Positions 34,275 to 44,281 of a DNA stretch of 64,000 nucleotides are shown piece after piece (the first letter of the stretch is position 1; each line of letters begins with the position of its first letter). The stretch lies in NCBI RefSeq assembly GCF_016907385.1, contig NZ_JAFBBU010000001.1, positions 930,001 to 994,000 of the forward strand, written 5' to 3'. Position numbers and translations under genes: made by a program. The notes beneath the pieces are model-generated. The model was not told the DNA's origin and made no database searches. It worked only from the letters and a program-made list of their open reading frames with translations. The DNA comes from Subtercola frigoramans. GTDB taxonomy: Bacteria > Actinomycetota > Actinomycetes > Actinomycetales > Microbacteriaceae.

Positions 34275-35429
34275 TTACAGCGTGACGACGAACTTCTGGG
34301 CTCGAGCGCCCTGTCGGAGTCGGTCAAGCGCCTGCGGGACGGCTTCCAATCCATGACCCACGATGACCGCGCTGGGTGAGGTCGAGTAGGTTCCGCTCGC
34401 AAGTGCGTCGGGTAGAAAATCGTTCCAGACCGCGGGGCCGACTGGCGTGTCTTTCGGGTTGCCGCCCCAGATCGCCGAGACCCGGATCTTTTGGCGTCGT
34501 GCGAGAACGGCACGCATCCGCGTCACCGGCGTGGGGTGTGCCGAAGCAACGCGCCGCGTTCCGACCACCGTCGGTGAAGCATTGACCGCGATCGCCTGGC
34601 GCAGCGAGCCGCTGGCAACGGCTATGGTTCCCGCGAGCTGCTGCCCCGAGAGATGATGGATGATCTGCTCCACGACATCGGGGTCGTGGTAGTCCACCAC
34701 CACCGACGCGCCGAGTCTCTCGAGCAGTTCGAAGTTGCTCCGCGAGGCGGTGGCCAGCACGCTGTATCCGGCGCCATGCGCAAGCTGGATCGCGTTCATC
34801 CCGACGCTCGTCGCACCACCGAAGACAAGAACACTCTGGTGGCGCGGCGTCGCGCAGGCGACAGGCAGCTCGAGGGCGAGCTGGTCGTGTTCGAAGAGGC
34901 CCGCGGCGGCGGTCGTGACTCCCATCGGCAAGACGCAGGCGTCGGCGAACGGGATCGTCTCCGGTAGGCGCGATACCAGTCTCGCGAGCAGAACCACGTG
35001 CGTCTGGAAGGCCCCTTCCGCGCTGTTGCGACTGCGCTCGATGCCGACCGCGTAGCCGACCACCCGGTCGCCCACGTTCAGACCGGAGACGGAGGAGCCG
35101 ACGGCAACGATTTCGCCCGCGACATCCGAACCGATGACGGCGGGATACGTCAGCCACGGGAGCACGACACGCCGGGCGATGCCGCCCATGGCGTCGATCG
35201 GGTTGACAGCGATGGCCCTCGCTCGCACGACGACCTCGTCCGCGCGCGGCGTGTGGGTGGGGGCATCCAGCAGCAGCATGGATGCTCCTGCTGAACTCAG
35301 CCAGAGGGCGCGGTGTGCCTCGCGGGAGTTCGGCACGCCGTCGGGCGCAGCGGCTGGCTCAGGAACGAAGACGATCCGCCCTGCTCTCCTGTTGACCGAG
35401 TCGACGGTGATCGTCGCCATCTCTCTCAT
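34275..35429 (-). CDS. Zinc-binding-type MDR oxidoreductase (quinone reductase/enoyl reductase-like)
   Basis: This protein of about 384 aa belongs to the medium-chain dehydrogenase/reductase superfamily, in the zinc-free quinone or enoyl reductase branch: ADEVVVRARAIAVNPIDAMG, YPAVIGSDVAGEIVAVGSSV, GDRVVGYA, the cofactor motif VLVFGGATSVGMNAIQLAHGAG and a C-terminal QALDRLRQGARAQKFVVTL. It reduces an unknown alpha,beta-unsaturated or quinone substrate with NADPH. The start is unsure: ATG35429 or ATG35420 would overlap the HhH-GPD gene by about 60-70 bases, while similarity to the family begins only near residue 35. Confidence 0.75.
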   Translation of the reverse strand: MREMATITVDSVNRRAGRIVFVPEPAAAPDGVPNSREAHRALWLSSAGASMLLLDAPTHTPRADEVVVRARAIAVNPIDAMGGIARRVVLPWLTYPAVIGSDVAGEIVAVGSSVSGLNVGDRVVGYAVGIERSRNSAEGAFQTHVVLLARLVSRLPETIPFADACVLPMGVTTAAAGLFEHDQLALELPVACATPRHQSVLVFGGATSVGMNAIQLAHGAGYSVLATASRSNFELLERLGASVVVDYHDPDVVEQIIHHLSGQQLAGTIAVASGSLRQAIAVNASPTVVGTRRVASAHPTPVTRMRAVLARRQKIRVSAIWGGNPKDTPVGPAVWNDFLPDALASGTYSTSPSAVIVGHGLEAVPQALDRLRQGARAQKFVVTL

Positions 35430-36312
35430 CGTCAGCACGTCGTCCGATCCGACGTCCAGCTCCGAGAGCACGAAGGTGCACAGCCGCCCAGCTCCTGAAG
35501 GGTCGCCAGGCTTCGGCGATCCGTTCTGGTGACTCGTCCGGGCCGTACAGTTTCGCCATGATCGTGAGCAGGCGAGCTTCGTTTTGCGGGAGCACATCGG
35601 GTGAATTCGCCCCGCGGACGACGATGAGTTCAGCTGCGAAGGGGCCGAGACCCCTGATCTTCTGGACCTCTTCAAGGGCGTGCGCGGCGTCGAGGCCTCG
35701 CAGGTGTTCGCCGCTGAGCCGCCCGTCGAGCGCTGCGTCGGCGACAGAGTGCAGGTATTCGAGCTTTCGGCCGGGAAGAGTCAGGGAGAGACCGCGCAGA
35801 ACGGTCGGAGACGGAAAGACTCCGTTCTCGCCATACTGCTCGGCGAGGTTTGCCTTGATGACGGCGGCCTGCCGCATCTGGATACGCTGGCTCAGAACGC
35901 TCCAGACGGCAGCCTCATAGGGGGAGTAGAAACCACAGGGCCGGAATCCGGGCAGCTGGAGCTGGGCATCCGCCATGACGGGGTCGCGCACGCCCACCTC
36001 TGGCCACTCTCTGGCATCGATGTCGAGAGAGAGAAAGCGACGGACCTGAGCGGAAGCTGCGTCGAGGTCTCCGGGGCCGGCTACGATGATGGTCGCCATG
36101 TCGAAGTCCTGAGTGATCACTGCCTCGACCCGGGTCCAGTCATGATCGCTGAGGAACGCCGCCCGGATCTCGCCGACAGCCCCCTGTGTGCCCAGTGCCG
36201 ATGGCGCAAAACCCTCCCAGAAGCGCTTGCTGGTCTCGATGGACCAGGGGCCCAGGATCTTCTGACGGGTGGTTCGGCTCGCGTTGCGCCGGCCGGTCGT
36301 GGGTTCGGTCAT
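35359..36312 (-). CDS. HhH-GPD family DNA glycosylase-like protein with altered catalytic position
   Basis: This 317-aa protein resembles 3-methyladenine DNA glycosylase II (AlkA-like). It has an N-terminal beta domain, a helical core (YEAAVWSVLSQRIQMRQAAVI) and the helix-hairpin-helix IRGLGPFAAELIVVRGA. The catalytic Asp normally found after the hairpin (D-x-F-P-x-x-D) reads DVLPQNEARL here, so Asp is replaced by Asn or Glu. It may therefore be a weak enzyme, a binding protein, or use Glu. Its start shares four bases with the VOC gene stop, and its 3' end overlaps the start of the MDR gene. Confidence 0.75.
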   Translation of the reverse strand: MTEPTTGRRNASRTTRQKILGPWSIETSKRFWEGFAPSALGTQGAVGEIRAAFLSDHDWTRVEAVITQDFDMATIIVAGPGDLDAASAQVRRFLSLDIDAREWPEVGVRDPVMADAQLQLPGFRPCGFYSPYEAAVWSVLSQRIQMRQAAVIKANLAEQYGENGVFPSPTVLRGLSLTLPGRKLEYLHSVADAALDGRLSGEHLRGLDAAHALEEVQKIRGLGPFAAELIVVRGANSPDVLPQNEARLLTIMAKLYGPDESPERIAEAWRPFRSWAAVHLRALGAGRRIGRRADDERDGDDHRRLGQQESRADRLRS

Positions 36313-36671
36313 GCGCGGTCGTGGAGAGTGATCAGATAGCCGTCGGGGTCGGCGAAGGTGAAGGTGCGCCCGAAGGGACCGTCGATCGGTGCAGAGGAGA
36401 TCGTGACGCCGTCGGCGACCAGCGCGTCGTGGATCTCCTGCGTCTTCGAGGCGTGCAGCCAGATTCCGACGCCGGTGCCCAGGGGGCTGTCGTCAAGATC
36501 GACACCGGGGAGCGGCTCACGAACGGCGAAGGCAGCTGGTTTGGTGTTGAATACGACGGCGTGCGGCGGGCCCGCCTGGCGGGTGAGGCCGAGATACTTC
36601 TCGTAGAACCCCGCAGAGGCATCAAGGTCGCGAACCTGGAGTGAGATGAAATCGGGGCCGGAAGCGGTCAT
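36309..36671 (-). CDS. VOC (glyoxalase/bleomycin resistance/dioxygenase) superfamily protein
   Basis: This 120-aa protein consists of two beta-alpha-beta-beta-beta units of the vicinal-oxygen-chelate fold: FISLQVRDLDASAGFYEKYLGL...NTKPAAFAVRE, then GVGIWLHASKTQEIHDAL and FADPDGYLITLHD. Function ranges from detoxification to antibiotic binding and cannot be assigned. ATG36671 follows AGGAGAACC. It is divergent from the MarR gene, with two MarR-type palindromes in between, so it is probably the regulated gene. A four-base overlap with the HhH-GPD gene makes a co-transcribed pair. Confidence 0.85.
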   Translation of the reverse strand: MTASGPDFISLQVRDLDASAGFYEKYLGLTRQAGPPHAVVFNTKPAAFAVREPLPGVDLDDSPLGTGVGIWLHASKTQEIHDALVADGVTISSAPIDGPFGRTFTFADPDGYLITLHDRA

Positions 36672-36686
36672 GGTGGTTCTCCTGTC

Positions 36687-36706
36687 GATGTCAGTAGATT
36701 GACATC
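36687..36706. promoter_or_regulatory. MarR operator, site 1
   Basis: GATGTCAGTAGATTGACATC is a perfect 7-6-7 inverted repeat between the VOC and MarR genes. Confidence 0.75.
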
Positions 36707-36710
36707 ACTC

Positions 36711-36738
36711 ACTATGTCAGAATATTGACATGAGTCAA
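36711..36738 (-). promoter_or_regulatory. Promoter of the VOC gene
   Basis: On the minus strand, -35 TTGACT (36733-36738), a 16-base spacer and -10 CATAGT (36711-36716) read toward the VOC gene. Operator site 2 fills the spacer and operator site 1 lies just downstream. Confidence 0.5.
36714..36731. promoter_or_regulatory. MarR operator, site 2, overlapping the marR start codon
   Basis: ATGTCAGAATATTGACAT repeats the half-sites of site 1 with the same six-base spacing, and its last two bases belong to ATG36730. Centre-to-centre distance from site 1 is 26 bases. Confidence 0.75.
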
Positions 36739-37185
36739 CAGCCGTCGGGAATCGAATTGGACACGTCGCTGGGGTATCTGCTGAAGGAGGCCTCCAGCGC
36801 GCTTCGAAACGCGATGGAGGCGGTGCTCCGGCCACTGGGCATGGGAATCACTCACTACGCCTGCCTGGAACTTCTTGCGCAACGGCCGGGACTGTCCAAC
36901 TCGGAGCTGGCGAGAGGCACCTTCGTGACCCGCCAGTCGATGAACGTGCTTCTTCAGGCACTGGAGCGCGACGGTGTCGTCGCCCGCTCGGAGAAGGCCG
37001 TCAGTGGGCGTGCGCTCCCGACGGCGTTGACCGAAAGGGGTCGGCGACAGCTGGCCGCCGCGAGCGCAGTAGTCCGTGATGTCGAGCAACGCATGACCTC
37101 AGGCCTTGGCAATGCAGAACAGGATCAACTGAGATGGCTGCTGACGAGTTGCGTGTCGGCACTGACCGGCACTGACCGGCACTGA
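36730..37185 (+). CDS. MarR family transcriptional regulator
   Basis: This 151-aa winged-helix regulator has TSLGYLLKEASSALRNAMEAVL, the recognition region LSNSELARGTFVTRQSMNVLLQALERDG and the wing SEKAVSGRALPTALTERG. It probably represses itself and the divergent VOC gene through two ATGTCA-N6-TGACAT sites, one of which covers its own start codon. CAGAAT six bases before ATG36730 may serve as a leaderless -10. The last codons and stop lie in a 10-bp tandem repeat. Confidence 0.9.
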   Translation: MSQQPSGIELDTSLGYLLKEASSALRNAMEAVLRPLGMGITHYACLELLAQRPGLSNSELARGTFVTRQSMNVLLQALERDGVVARSEKAVSGRALPTALTERGRRQLAAASAVVRDVEQRMTSGLGNAEQDQLRWLLTSCVSALTGTDRH

Positions 37186-37186
37186 G
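37159..37186. repeat. 10-bp tandem repeat spanning the marR stop codon
   Basis: GGCACTGACC is repeated 2.8 times and includes the TGA stop of the MarR gene. As at the rpiB end, each unit carries a TGA that falls in frame after at most three units. Confidence 0.85.
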
Positions 37187-37194
37187 CGACAGCT

Positions 37195-37851
37195 CTAGTC
37201 CACCCGCCACGACGCACGCTCTGTCACGCCCAGGCTCCGGCTGATGCGACCCGCTACCTCGTCGGGTGTTCCCTCTCCGAAGACGCGGTGCAGGATTCCC
37301 CGCGCGTCGAACGCCTTCGCCAGCGGGGCCGTCTGTACTTCGTACGTGTTCAGCCTGATCCGGATCACCTCCGGAGTGTCATCGAGCCGGCCTTCGACGC
37401 GGGCGCGCTCTGCCAGGCGCTCGCGGATCTGCGTCTCGCCGACGCTCAGCAGCAGCGCGGCATCCAGTGCTGTGCCCAGCAGAGTGAGGGTGTTCTCGAG
37501 CTGAATCACCTGTTCTAACGTTCGCGGGTAGCCGTCGAGAATGAACCCTCCAGCAGCGTCAGGCCGCGCGAGGCGTTCGGCGACGACGGAATTCACGATG
37601 TCGTCTGGCACGTACTTCCCAGCGTGGATGAGGGCGTCGACCTCCAGCCCGAGTGGGGTGCCCAGGGTGACCTGTTCGCGAAACAGATCACCCGTCGAGA
37701 TGGCCGGCACGCCGATGCTCCCTGCGAGACGCTTCGCCTGGGTGCCCTTGCCCACACCGGGCGGCCCCATCAGCAGAATACGTCGGGCGGGGGATGATCG
37801 GGGTTCTGCGGCTCGCACCGCAGTCACGTTCGCATCGGTCACGTCGTGCAC
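37195..37851 (-). CDS. adk: Adenylate kinase family protein
   Basis: This 218-aa nucleotide kinase has P-loop GPPGVGKGTQAKRLA, the AMP-binding STGDLFR, FILDGYPRTLEQ, and the LID-side RLAERARVEGRLDDTPEVIRIRLNTY. It converts AMP plus ATP into two ADP. As the last gene after acsA it can recycle the AMP formed by acyl-CoA synthetases; a second adk normally sits in the ribosomal protein operon, outside this window. GTG37851 is three bases after the acsA stop; GTG37842 has better spacing from GAGAGG, so the start is uncertain by three codons. Confidence 0.85.
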   Translation of the reverse strand: MHDVTDANVTAVRAAEPRSSPARRILLMGPPGVGKGTQAKRLAGSIGVPAISTGDLFREQVTLGTPLGLEVDALIHAGKYVPDDIVNSVVAERLARPDAAGGFILDGYPRTLEQVIQLENTLTLLGTALDAALLLSVGETQIRERLAERARVEGRLDDTPEVIRIRLNTYEVQTAPLAKAFDARGILHRVFGEGTPDEVAGRISRSLGVTERASWRVD

Positions 37852-37854
37852 CTC

Positions 37855-39837
<1,983 letters not shown>

Positions 39838-39851
39838 GTTCTCTCCCTGCC

Positions 39852-40499
39852 TTACTTGCTGGGCCAGACGGGCAGCACGACGCGCTTCCACGTCGAGTTG
39901 ATGACGACCGCGAACGCCCCGTACCAGGCCAGGGCCGCCGTGAGCAGGCCCAGCCAGCCACCGAGCTGCGTGATGCCGGTGATACCGGTGAACTTGCCGA
40001 TGGTGAGGGCGATGAAGGTCAGGCTCAGAACGACGAAGACCGACAGCAGCAAGCCGCTGGTCTTGACCGCAGCAACGGTCATGAAGACGGTGAAGATCGT
40101 CCAGGCCAGAAGGAACGCACCGACGCCCGCCGCTCCGGCCGATTTCGCCACTTCGGGGTTCGTGTCGAGCCACCAGAAGGCCAGCCAGAAGGCGCCATAG
40201 GAGGTGAAGGCCGTGGCGCCGAAGGTGTTGCCCTTCGTGAATTCCCAGAGCCCGGCGGCGACCTGCGCGATTCCGCCGTAGAACAGGGCGATGCCGAGTA
40301 CTGCTGCCCCTGCGGTCGGGATGATTCCCGAGTTCGCCAGGCTCAGCATGAAGGTGGTGAGGGCGAACGCCCCGAGCCCGAGGGCTCCCGGGTCGGCGAT
40401 GTCGGGCCGGCCCATCGCGCTGGGGCGGAGCACAGGCAGCATGCCTGCGTCGCTCTCTGCTGCTCGGGTGATCAGGGGTTTCTCGATTGCGATACTCAT
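39852..40499 (-). CDS. satP: Acetate uptake transporter, GPR1/FUN34/YaaH (SatP) family
   Basis: This 215-aa inner-membrane protein has six hydrophobic segments and the family motif NPEVAKS preceded by F-T-S-Y-G-A-F-W-L-A. The N-terminal ADPGALGLGAFALTTFMLSLAN includes the NPA/DPG signature region. It imports acetate (and succinate) with protons. ATG40499 overlaps the prpE stop by four bases and acsA follows 15 bases later, so uptake and activation are encoded together. Confidence 0.9.
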   Translation of the reverse strand: MSIAIEKPLITRAAESDAGMLPVLRPSAMGRPDIADPGALGLGAFALTTFMLSLANSGIIPTAGAAVLGIALFYGGIAQVAAGLWEFTKGNTFGATAFTSYGAFWLAFWWLDTNPEVAKSAGAAGVGAFLLAWTIFTVFMTVAAVKTSGLLLSVFVVLSLTFIALTIGKFTGITGITQLGGWLGLLTAALAWYGAFAVVINSTWKRVVLPVWPSK

Positions 40500-42524
40500 G
40501 GTGACACTCCTTTGTGTGGTGATGAATGGTGGTGCTTACCCGCTGGTTGAGCAGGCGGCCTGGCCGCCGTATCGAAACCAACTGATCCAGCGGGGGTGGA
40601 ACTTCTGATCGTCGCGACGATCACGCTGATCGCCTCGATGTTGTCGATCGTCGGCGGAACCACGTAGTCCTCGCCGTTGATGATCTGCCGCATGGTTTTG
40701 CGCAGAATCTTGCCCGACCGGGTCTTCGGCAATGCCGAAACCACGGTCACGTCTTTGAATGCTGCAACGGCGCCGATCTGACCGCGCACCATGGCAATGA
40801 GCTCCGTCGCCAGAACCTCGGCGTCAGCATCCACCACATCGCTCTTCAGAACGACGTAACCGGCTGGCTTCTGGCCCTTGATCGGGTCGTGCAGGCCGAT
40901 CACCGCGCATTCTGCGACGAATGGATGCTGCGACAGCACCTGTTCCATCGACCCCGTCGACAGGCGGTGCCCGGCCACGTTGATGATGTCGTCGGTGCGC
41001 CCCATGACGTAGAGGTAGCCCTCGCGGTCGAAGTAGCCGGAGTCTCCGGTGAGGTAATAGCCGGGGAGGGCACTGAGGTACCCGTCGATGTAGCGCTGGT
41101 CGCCCTTCCACAGGGTGGCCAGGGTGCCGGGTGGCAGGGGGAGCCTGATGACGATGTGACCCTCGTCGAGCACGCCGACCGTGAGCCCTGCGTCGTCGAC
41201 GATCTCGACGTTGTAGCCGGGCGACGGGAATGACGGCGAACCGGCGCGCAGCGGCAGGTGCTCGATGCCGTGGGGGCTCGCACAGATGGCCCAGCCGGTC
41301 TCGGTCTGCCACCAGTGGTCGATGACGGGTTTCTCGAGCAGGGCCGTCGCCCAGGTCCAGGTGTCGGGGTCGAGGCGCTCGCCGGCCAGGAACAGGGCGT
41401 CGAGGCACGACAGGTCGTAGTTCTTTGCGAGGCTCGCGTGCGGATCGGCCTTGCGAATGGAGCGGAGCGCTGTGGGGGAGGTGAACAGCGTCTTGACCTT
41501 GTAGTCGGACACCACGCGCCAGAACGCTCCTGCATCGGGGGGTACCGACGGGCTTTCCCTCGTAGAGCACGGTGGTTGCGCCGGCCAGAAGCGGGCCGTA
41601 GACGATGTACGAGTGCCCCACCACCCAGCCGACGTCGCTCGCGGTCCACATGACATCACCCGGGTGCACGTCGTAGATGTTGGTCATCGACCAGACCATC
41701 GCGACGGTGTGGCCTCCATTGTCACGAACGACGCCCTTCGGCGAGCCTGTGGTGCCGGAGGTGTAGAGAATGTAGAGCGGGTCTGTGGCGGCCACAGAGA
41801 CCGGGGCGTGGGGGGCGGAATCGACCATGGTGCTGTGCCAGTCGATCCAGCGGGTGTCGGTGCCCTGGTGCTCGGCGGCAGCGCCGGGCACTTCCGGGCG
41901 ATCCTTGACGATCACCGTCTCCACCGTGTGGGCACTCAGCGCCAAGGCTTCGACGATGGTCGGCAGGTACTCGACGACACGGCTCGGTTCGATGCCACCG
42001 GATGCTGTGATGATCACTTTCGCACCGGCATCGTCCAGTCGTGCGGCGAGTTCCTTCGCGGCGAATCCGCCGAACACGACCGAGTGCACGGCGCCCAACC
42101 GCGCGCAGGCGAGCATCGCCACGACCGCCTGGGGGATCATCGGCAGGTAGATCACGACCCGGTCGCCCTTCACCACGCCGAGGTCGGCGAGCATGCCGGC
42201 GCACCTGGCGACCTTGTCGAGCAGCTGGCTGTAGCTGTAGCTCTTCGACTTGTTCACCACGGGGGAGTCGTAGATCAACGCGGTGGTGTCACCCCGGCCC
42301 GCGAGCACATGGCGGTCGAGGGCGTTGTAGCTGGTGTTGAGCCGGGCATCCGAAAACCAGCGGTAGAGCGGAGCCTCGGAATCGTCGAGCGCCGAAGTGG
42401 GGTAGACGTCCCAGTCGATCGCCTGCGCCGCGTCGAGCCAGAAACCCTCGGGGTCGTCGGTGGCACGCGCCACGACGCTCTCGTACGCGCCGAGTACCTT
42501 GTGCTCTGCTACCCGCTGGCTCAC
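40496..42524 (-). pseudogene. prpE: Propionyl-CoA synthetase-like gene with frameshift
   Basis: The two parts together give an ANL ligase of about 675 aa of the PrpE branch: DDPEGFWLDAAQAIDW, NALDRHVLAGRG, YTSGTTGSPKGVVRDNGG and DVGWVVGHSYIVYGPL in the first frame, then FTSPTALRSIRKADP, HWWQTETGWAICASP and LPKTRSGKILRKTMRQI in the second. The frame changes in a run of six G (41537-41542, C on the coding strand); five would restore YEGKPVGTPDAGAFW. The C terminus is extended by a REP-like unit and its stop overlaps satP. If real, the shift inactivates the enzyme; a base-call error is the alternative. Start GTG42524 fits family length. Confidence 0.8.
40542..40579. repeat. REP-like palindromic unit in the 3' end of prpE
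   Basis: GCTGGTTGAGCAGGCGGCCT...GTATCGAAACC has a strong central stem (GGCGGC ctg GCCGCC). It matches the unit at 23148-23183 in lhr and lies in the same orientation and reading frame relative to its host gene. Confidence 0.65.
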
Positions 42525-42565
42525 GAGAGAACCCGGGCCTGGGCCGCGCAGGGTGCGAAAGACAT
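42521..42565 (-). CDS. Possible 14-codon leader peptide overlapping the prpE start
   Basis: ATG42565 has the best ribosome site in the region (AAAGGAG, seven bases upstream) but opens a 14-codon frame, MSFAPCAAQARVLS. Its TGA overlaps GTG42524 of prpE as GTGA. It is either a coupled leader peptide or the original prpE N terminus displaced by a second one-base change. Confidence 0.4.
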   Translation of the reverse strand: MSFAPCAAQARVLS

Positions 42566-42684
42566 GGCATTTCTCCTTTGAAATGGTCGGTTCTCCGAGG
42601 GCAGACACCTCATGCATTTGACTGCTACGCTGCAGGCTACGAGCACACCGCGGTGCCGTACTACCGCCCAAAGGAGGTAGACCC

Positions 42685-43680
42685 ATGGGGCCCGAAGTCC
42701 CCTCGCACGACCTGGCTCAACTCCAGAAGGCCCTCAAGGCGCTCACGACGCGCGCAGAATTCCCTGTCGCCTTCGGCGGTCTCGTTACGCGTGACGGAGC
42801 CCCACTGACGTCGTTCGTCGGCACTCGGGGGCAGAGTCTGAACGGGCTCCTGATCGAGCCGAGCCAGGGCCTCGGAGGTCGGGCGATCTCCGAGCGACGT
42901 CCGGTCACGGCAACCCAGTATCGGCACGCCACCACCATCACGCACCGCTATGACAGGGAGGTCCTGGCCGAAGACATCGTCTCCCTGCTGGCGATTCCGG
43001 TCGTCGTCGATGGCTCTGTTCGCGCTGTGATCTACGGGGGGCATCGACTCGCCACCCAGTTCGGTGACACCGTCGTGCGCCAATCACTGGCTGTAGCGAA
43101 GGGCCTGGCCTGGGAGTACTCGGTGCACGACGAGGTCGAGCGGCGGGTTGCCGTCCTCGAGACAGAGGGCGGTCTGGGCGGGTCGGCCGCGCTGGATCGC
43201 CACGAACGCGACGAGCTCCGCGAACTCTACGCCGAACTGCGCGAGATCAGCCGCACGGTCACAGACCCGGAGGTGGCGAGGCGGCTGGGTTCAGTGGGTC
43301 GGGCCCTCGGCGCCCATTCGATAGCAGGCTTGCCTCTGACAGACATCGTTCACCCTGGCGACGTTCAGCCCAGTGCAAACAGGTCCGTCGAGTCACCGGT
43401 CGGTGGTCTCCGACCCTCGGTCGACCGTGGCGTGCGCGATTCACCCTCGCTGGCTCTGAGGGCTGAACCCACTTCACAATCGGCGACCGATCTGTCTCCC
43501 CGTGAACTCGATGTGCTGGCCCACGTCGCCCTGGGCAAACGCAATTCGCAGATCGGCGTGCAGCTCAATCTCGCCGAGAGTACGGTCAAGAGCTACCTCT
43601 CCTCGGCGATGCGCAAGCTCGATGCCACCGGCCGTTTCGACGCCGTGCTCGCTGCTCGCCGTCGGGGGCTCATTCCCTGA
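42685..43680 (+). CDS. GAF domain LuxR-type transcriptional regulator
   Basis: This 331-aa regulator has an N-terminal GAF-like sensor at about 10-155 (FPVAFGGLVT, LIEPSQGLGGRAISERRPV, VSLLAIPVVVDGSVRAVIYGG), a helical and polar linker, and a C-terminal LuxR HTH, LSPRELDVLAHVALGKRNSQIGVQLNLAESTVKSYLSSAMRKL. It is divergent from prpE-satP-acsA-adk, so it probably controls acetate/propionate use; the signal is unknown. A near-consensus site AAAGGAGGT precedes ATG42685, in contrast with the leaderless genes around it. Confidence 0.85.
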   Translation: MGPEVPSHDLAQLQKALKALTTRAEFPVAFGGLVTRDGAPLTSFVGTRGQSLNGLLIEPSQGLGGRAISERRPVTATQYRHATTITHRYDREVLAEDIVSLLAIPVVVDGSVRAVIYGGHRLATQFGDTVVRQSLAVAKGLAWEYSVHDEVERRVAVLETEGGLGGSAALDRHERDELRELYAELREISRTVTDPEVARRLGSVGRALGAHSIAGLPLTDIVHPGDVQPSANRSVESPVGGLRPSVDRGVRDSPSLALRAEPTSQSATDLSPRELDVLAHVALGKRNSQIGVQLNLAESTVKSYLSSAMRKLDATGRFDAVLAARRRGLIP

Positions 43681-43684
43681 GCAG

Positions 43685-43713
43685 CCCTGTCTGACCGTGG
43701 TGCTCAGGCAGGG
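43685..43713. terminator. Probable bidirectional terminator between luxR-type and sprT-like genes
   Basis: CCCTGTCTGA (43685-43694) can pair with TCAGGCAGGG (43704-43713) with a single G-U type mismatch. It lies between two converging genes and includes the stop codon of the SprT-like gene. Confidence 0.45.
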
Positions 43714-44204
43714 GTGCGGGGTGAGCGCGCCAGACGCCGTGTGGCGGCGCTGATCTCGCGCCGCTCCCAGCTGATGAGGTAGGCGCTGTCGAATCTCTTG
43801 GAGCACTTGCCGCACGCCGTCTCGCGCGTGGGCCTGCGGTGGCGGTAGTGCAGGTGGCCGTGCGGGCAGGTTCCGACCCAGGGTGCGAGCTCCTTCGCCG
43901 TCTCCCCGTGGTGCAGGCGGTCTCCGGCGTAGCCGAGTTCCCTCGCCACAGCTCGCCACCGTGGACCGTGACCCGCTCGAGGCCCGGCCATCGCGTGGGC
44001 GATCTCGTGGAGGAGTACCTGGTGGATCTCGTCGTCGCCGAAGCGAGCGGCGAGGTAGCGCGACACGGTGATGCGTTTGGCGGTGAAGTCGCAGAGGCCC
44101 GCGCGGGTCTTCGCGTTGTCGAAGCCGAACGACCATTCCGAAGGGTCGAGATGGAGAGTGATGAGGGCGTTCGCCCAGCTGCGCACACGGAGTAGTTCAG
44201 ACAC
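43704..44204 (-). CDS. SprT-like zinc metallopeptidase domain protein
   Basis: This 166-aa cytosolic protein has HEIAHAMAGPRAGHGPRW, the HExxH...H zinc site of SprT/Spartan-like domains, and a C-terminal zinc ribbon (CPHGHLHYRHRR...CGKCSKRF). Eukaryotic Spartan degrades DNA-protein crosslinks; bacterial SprT members are less well studied. GTG44204 is chosen over GTG44210 because TAGGCT lies exactly six bases before it, the leaderless pattern seen across this window. Confidence 0.8.
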   Translation of the reverse strand: MSELLRVRSWANALITLHLDPSEWSFGFDNAKTRAGLCDFTAKRITVSRYLAARFGDDEIHQVLLHEIAHAMAGPRAGHGPRWRAVARELGYAGDRLHHGETAKELAPWVGTCPHGHLHYRHRRPTRETACGKCSKRFDSAYLISWERREISAATRRLARSPRTPA

Positions 44205-44210
44205 GAGCAC

Positions 44211-44216
44211 AGCCTA
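44211..44216 (-). promoter_or_regulatory. -10 box of leaderless sprT-like gene
   Basis: TAGGCT on the minus strand, six bases before GTG44204. Confidence 0.5.
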
Positions 44217-44281
44217 AATCAGACCTCAGACGTGCCCTCGAAGTTATCCACAGGCTGTCCTGCCACCCTCGCAGAGGGTAC

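Noticed and set aside
39838..40581. In-frame N-terminal extension of acsA up to 908 codons
   Set aside because: The extension reads satP in the wrong frame; acsA has a strong ribosome site at ATG39837 and normal family length from there.
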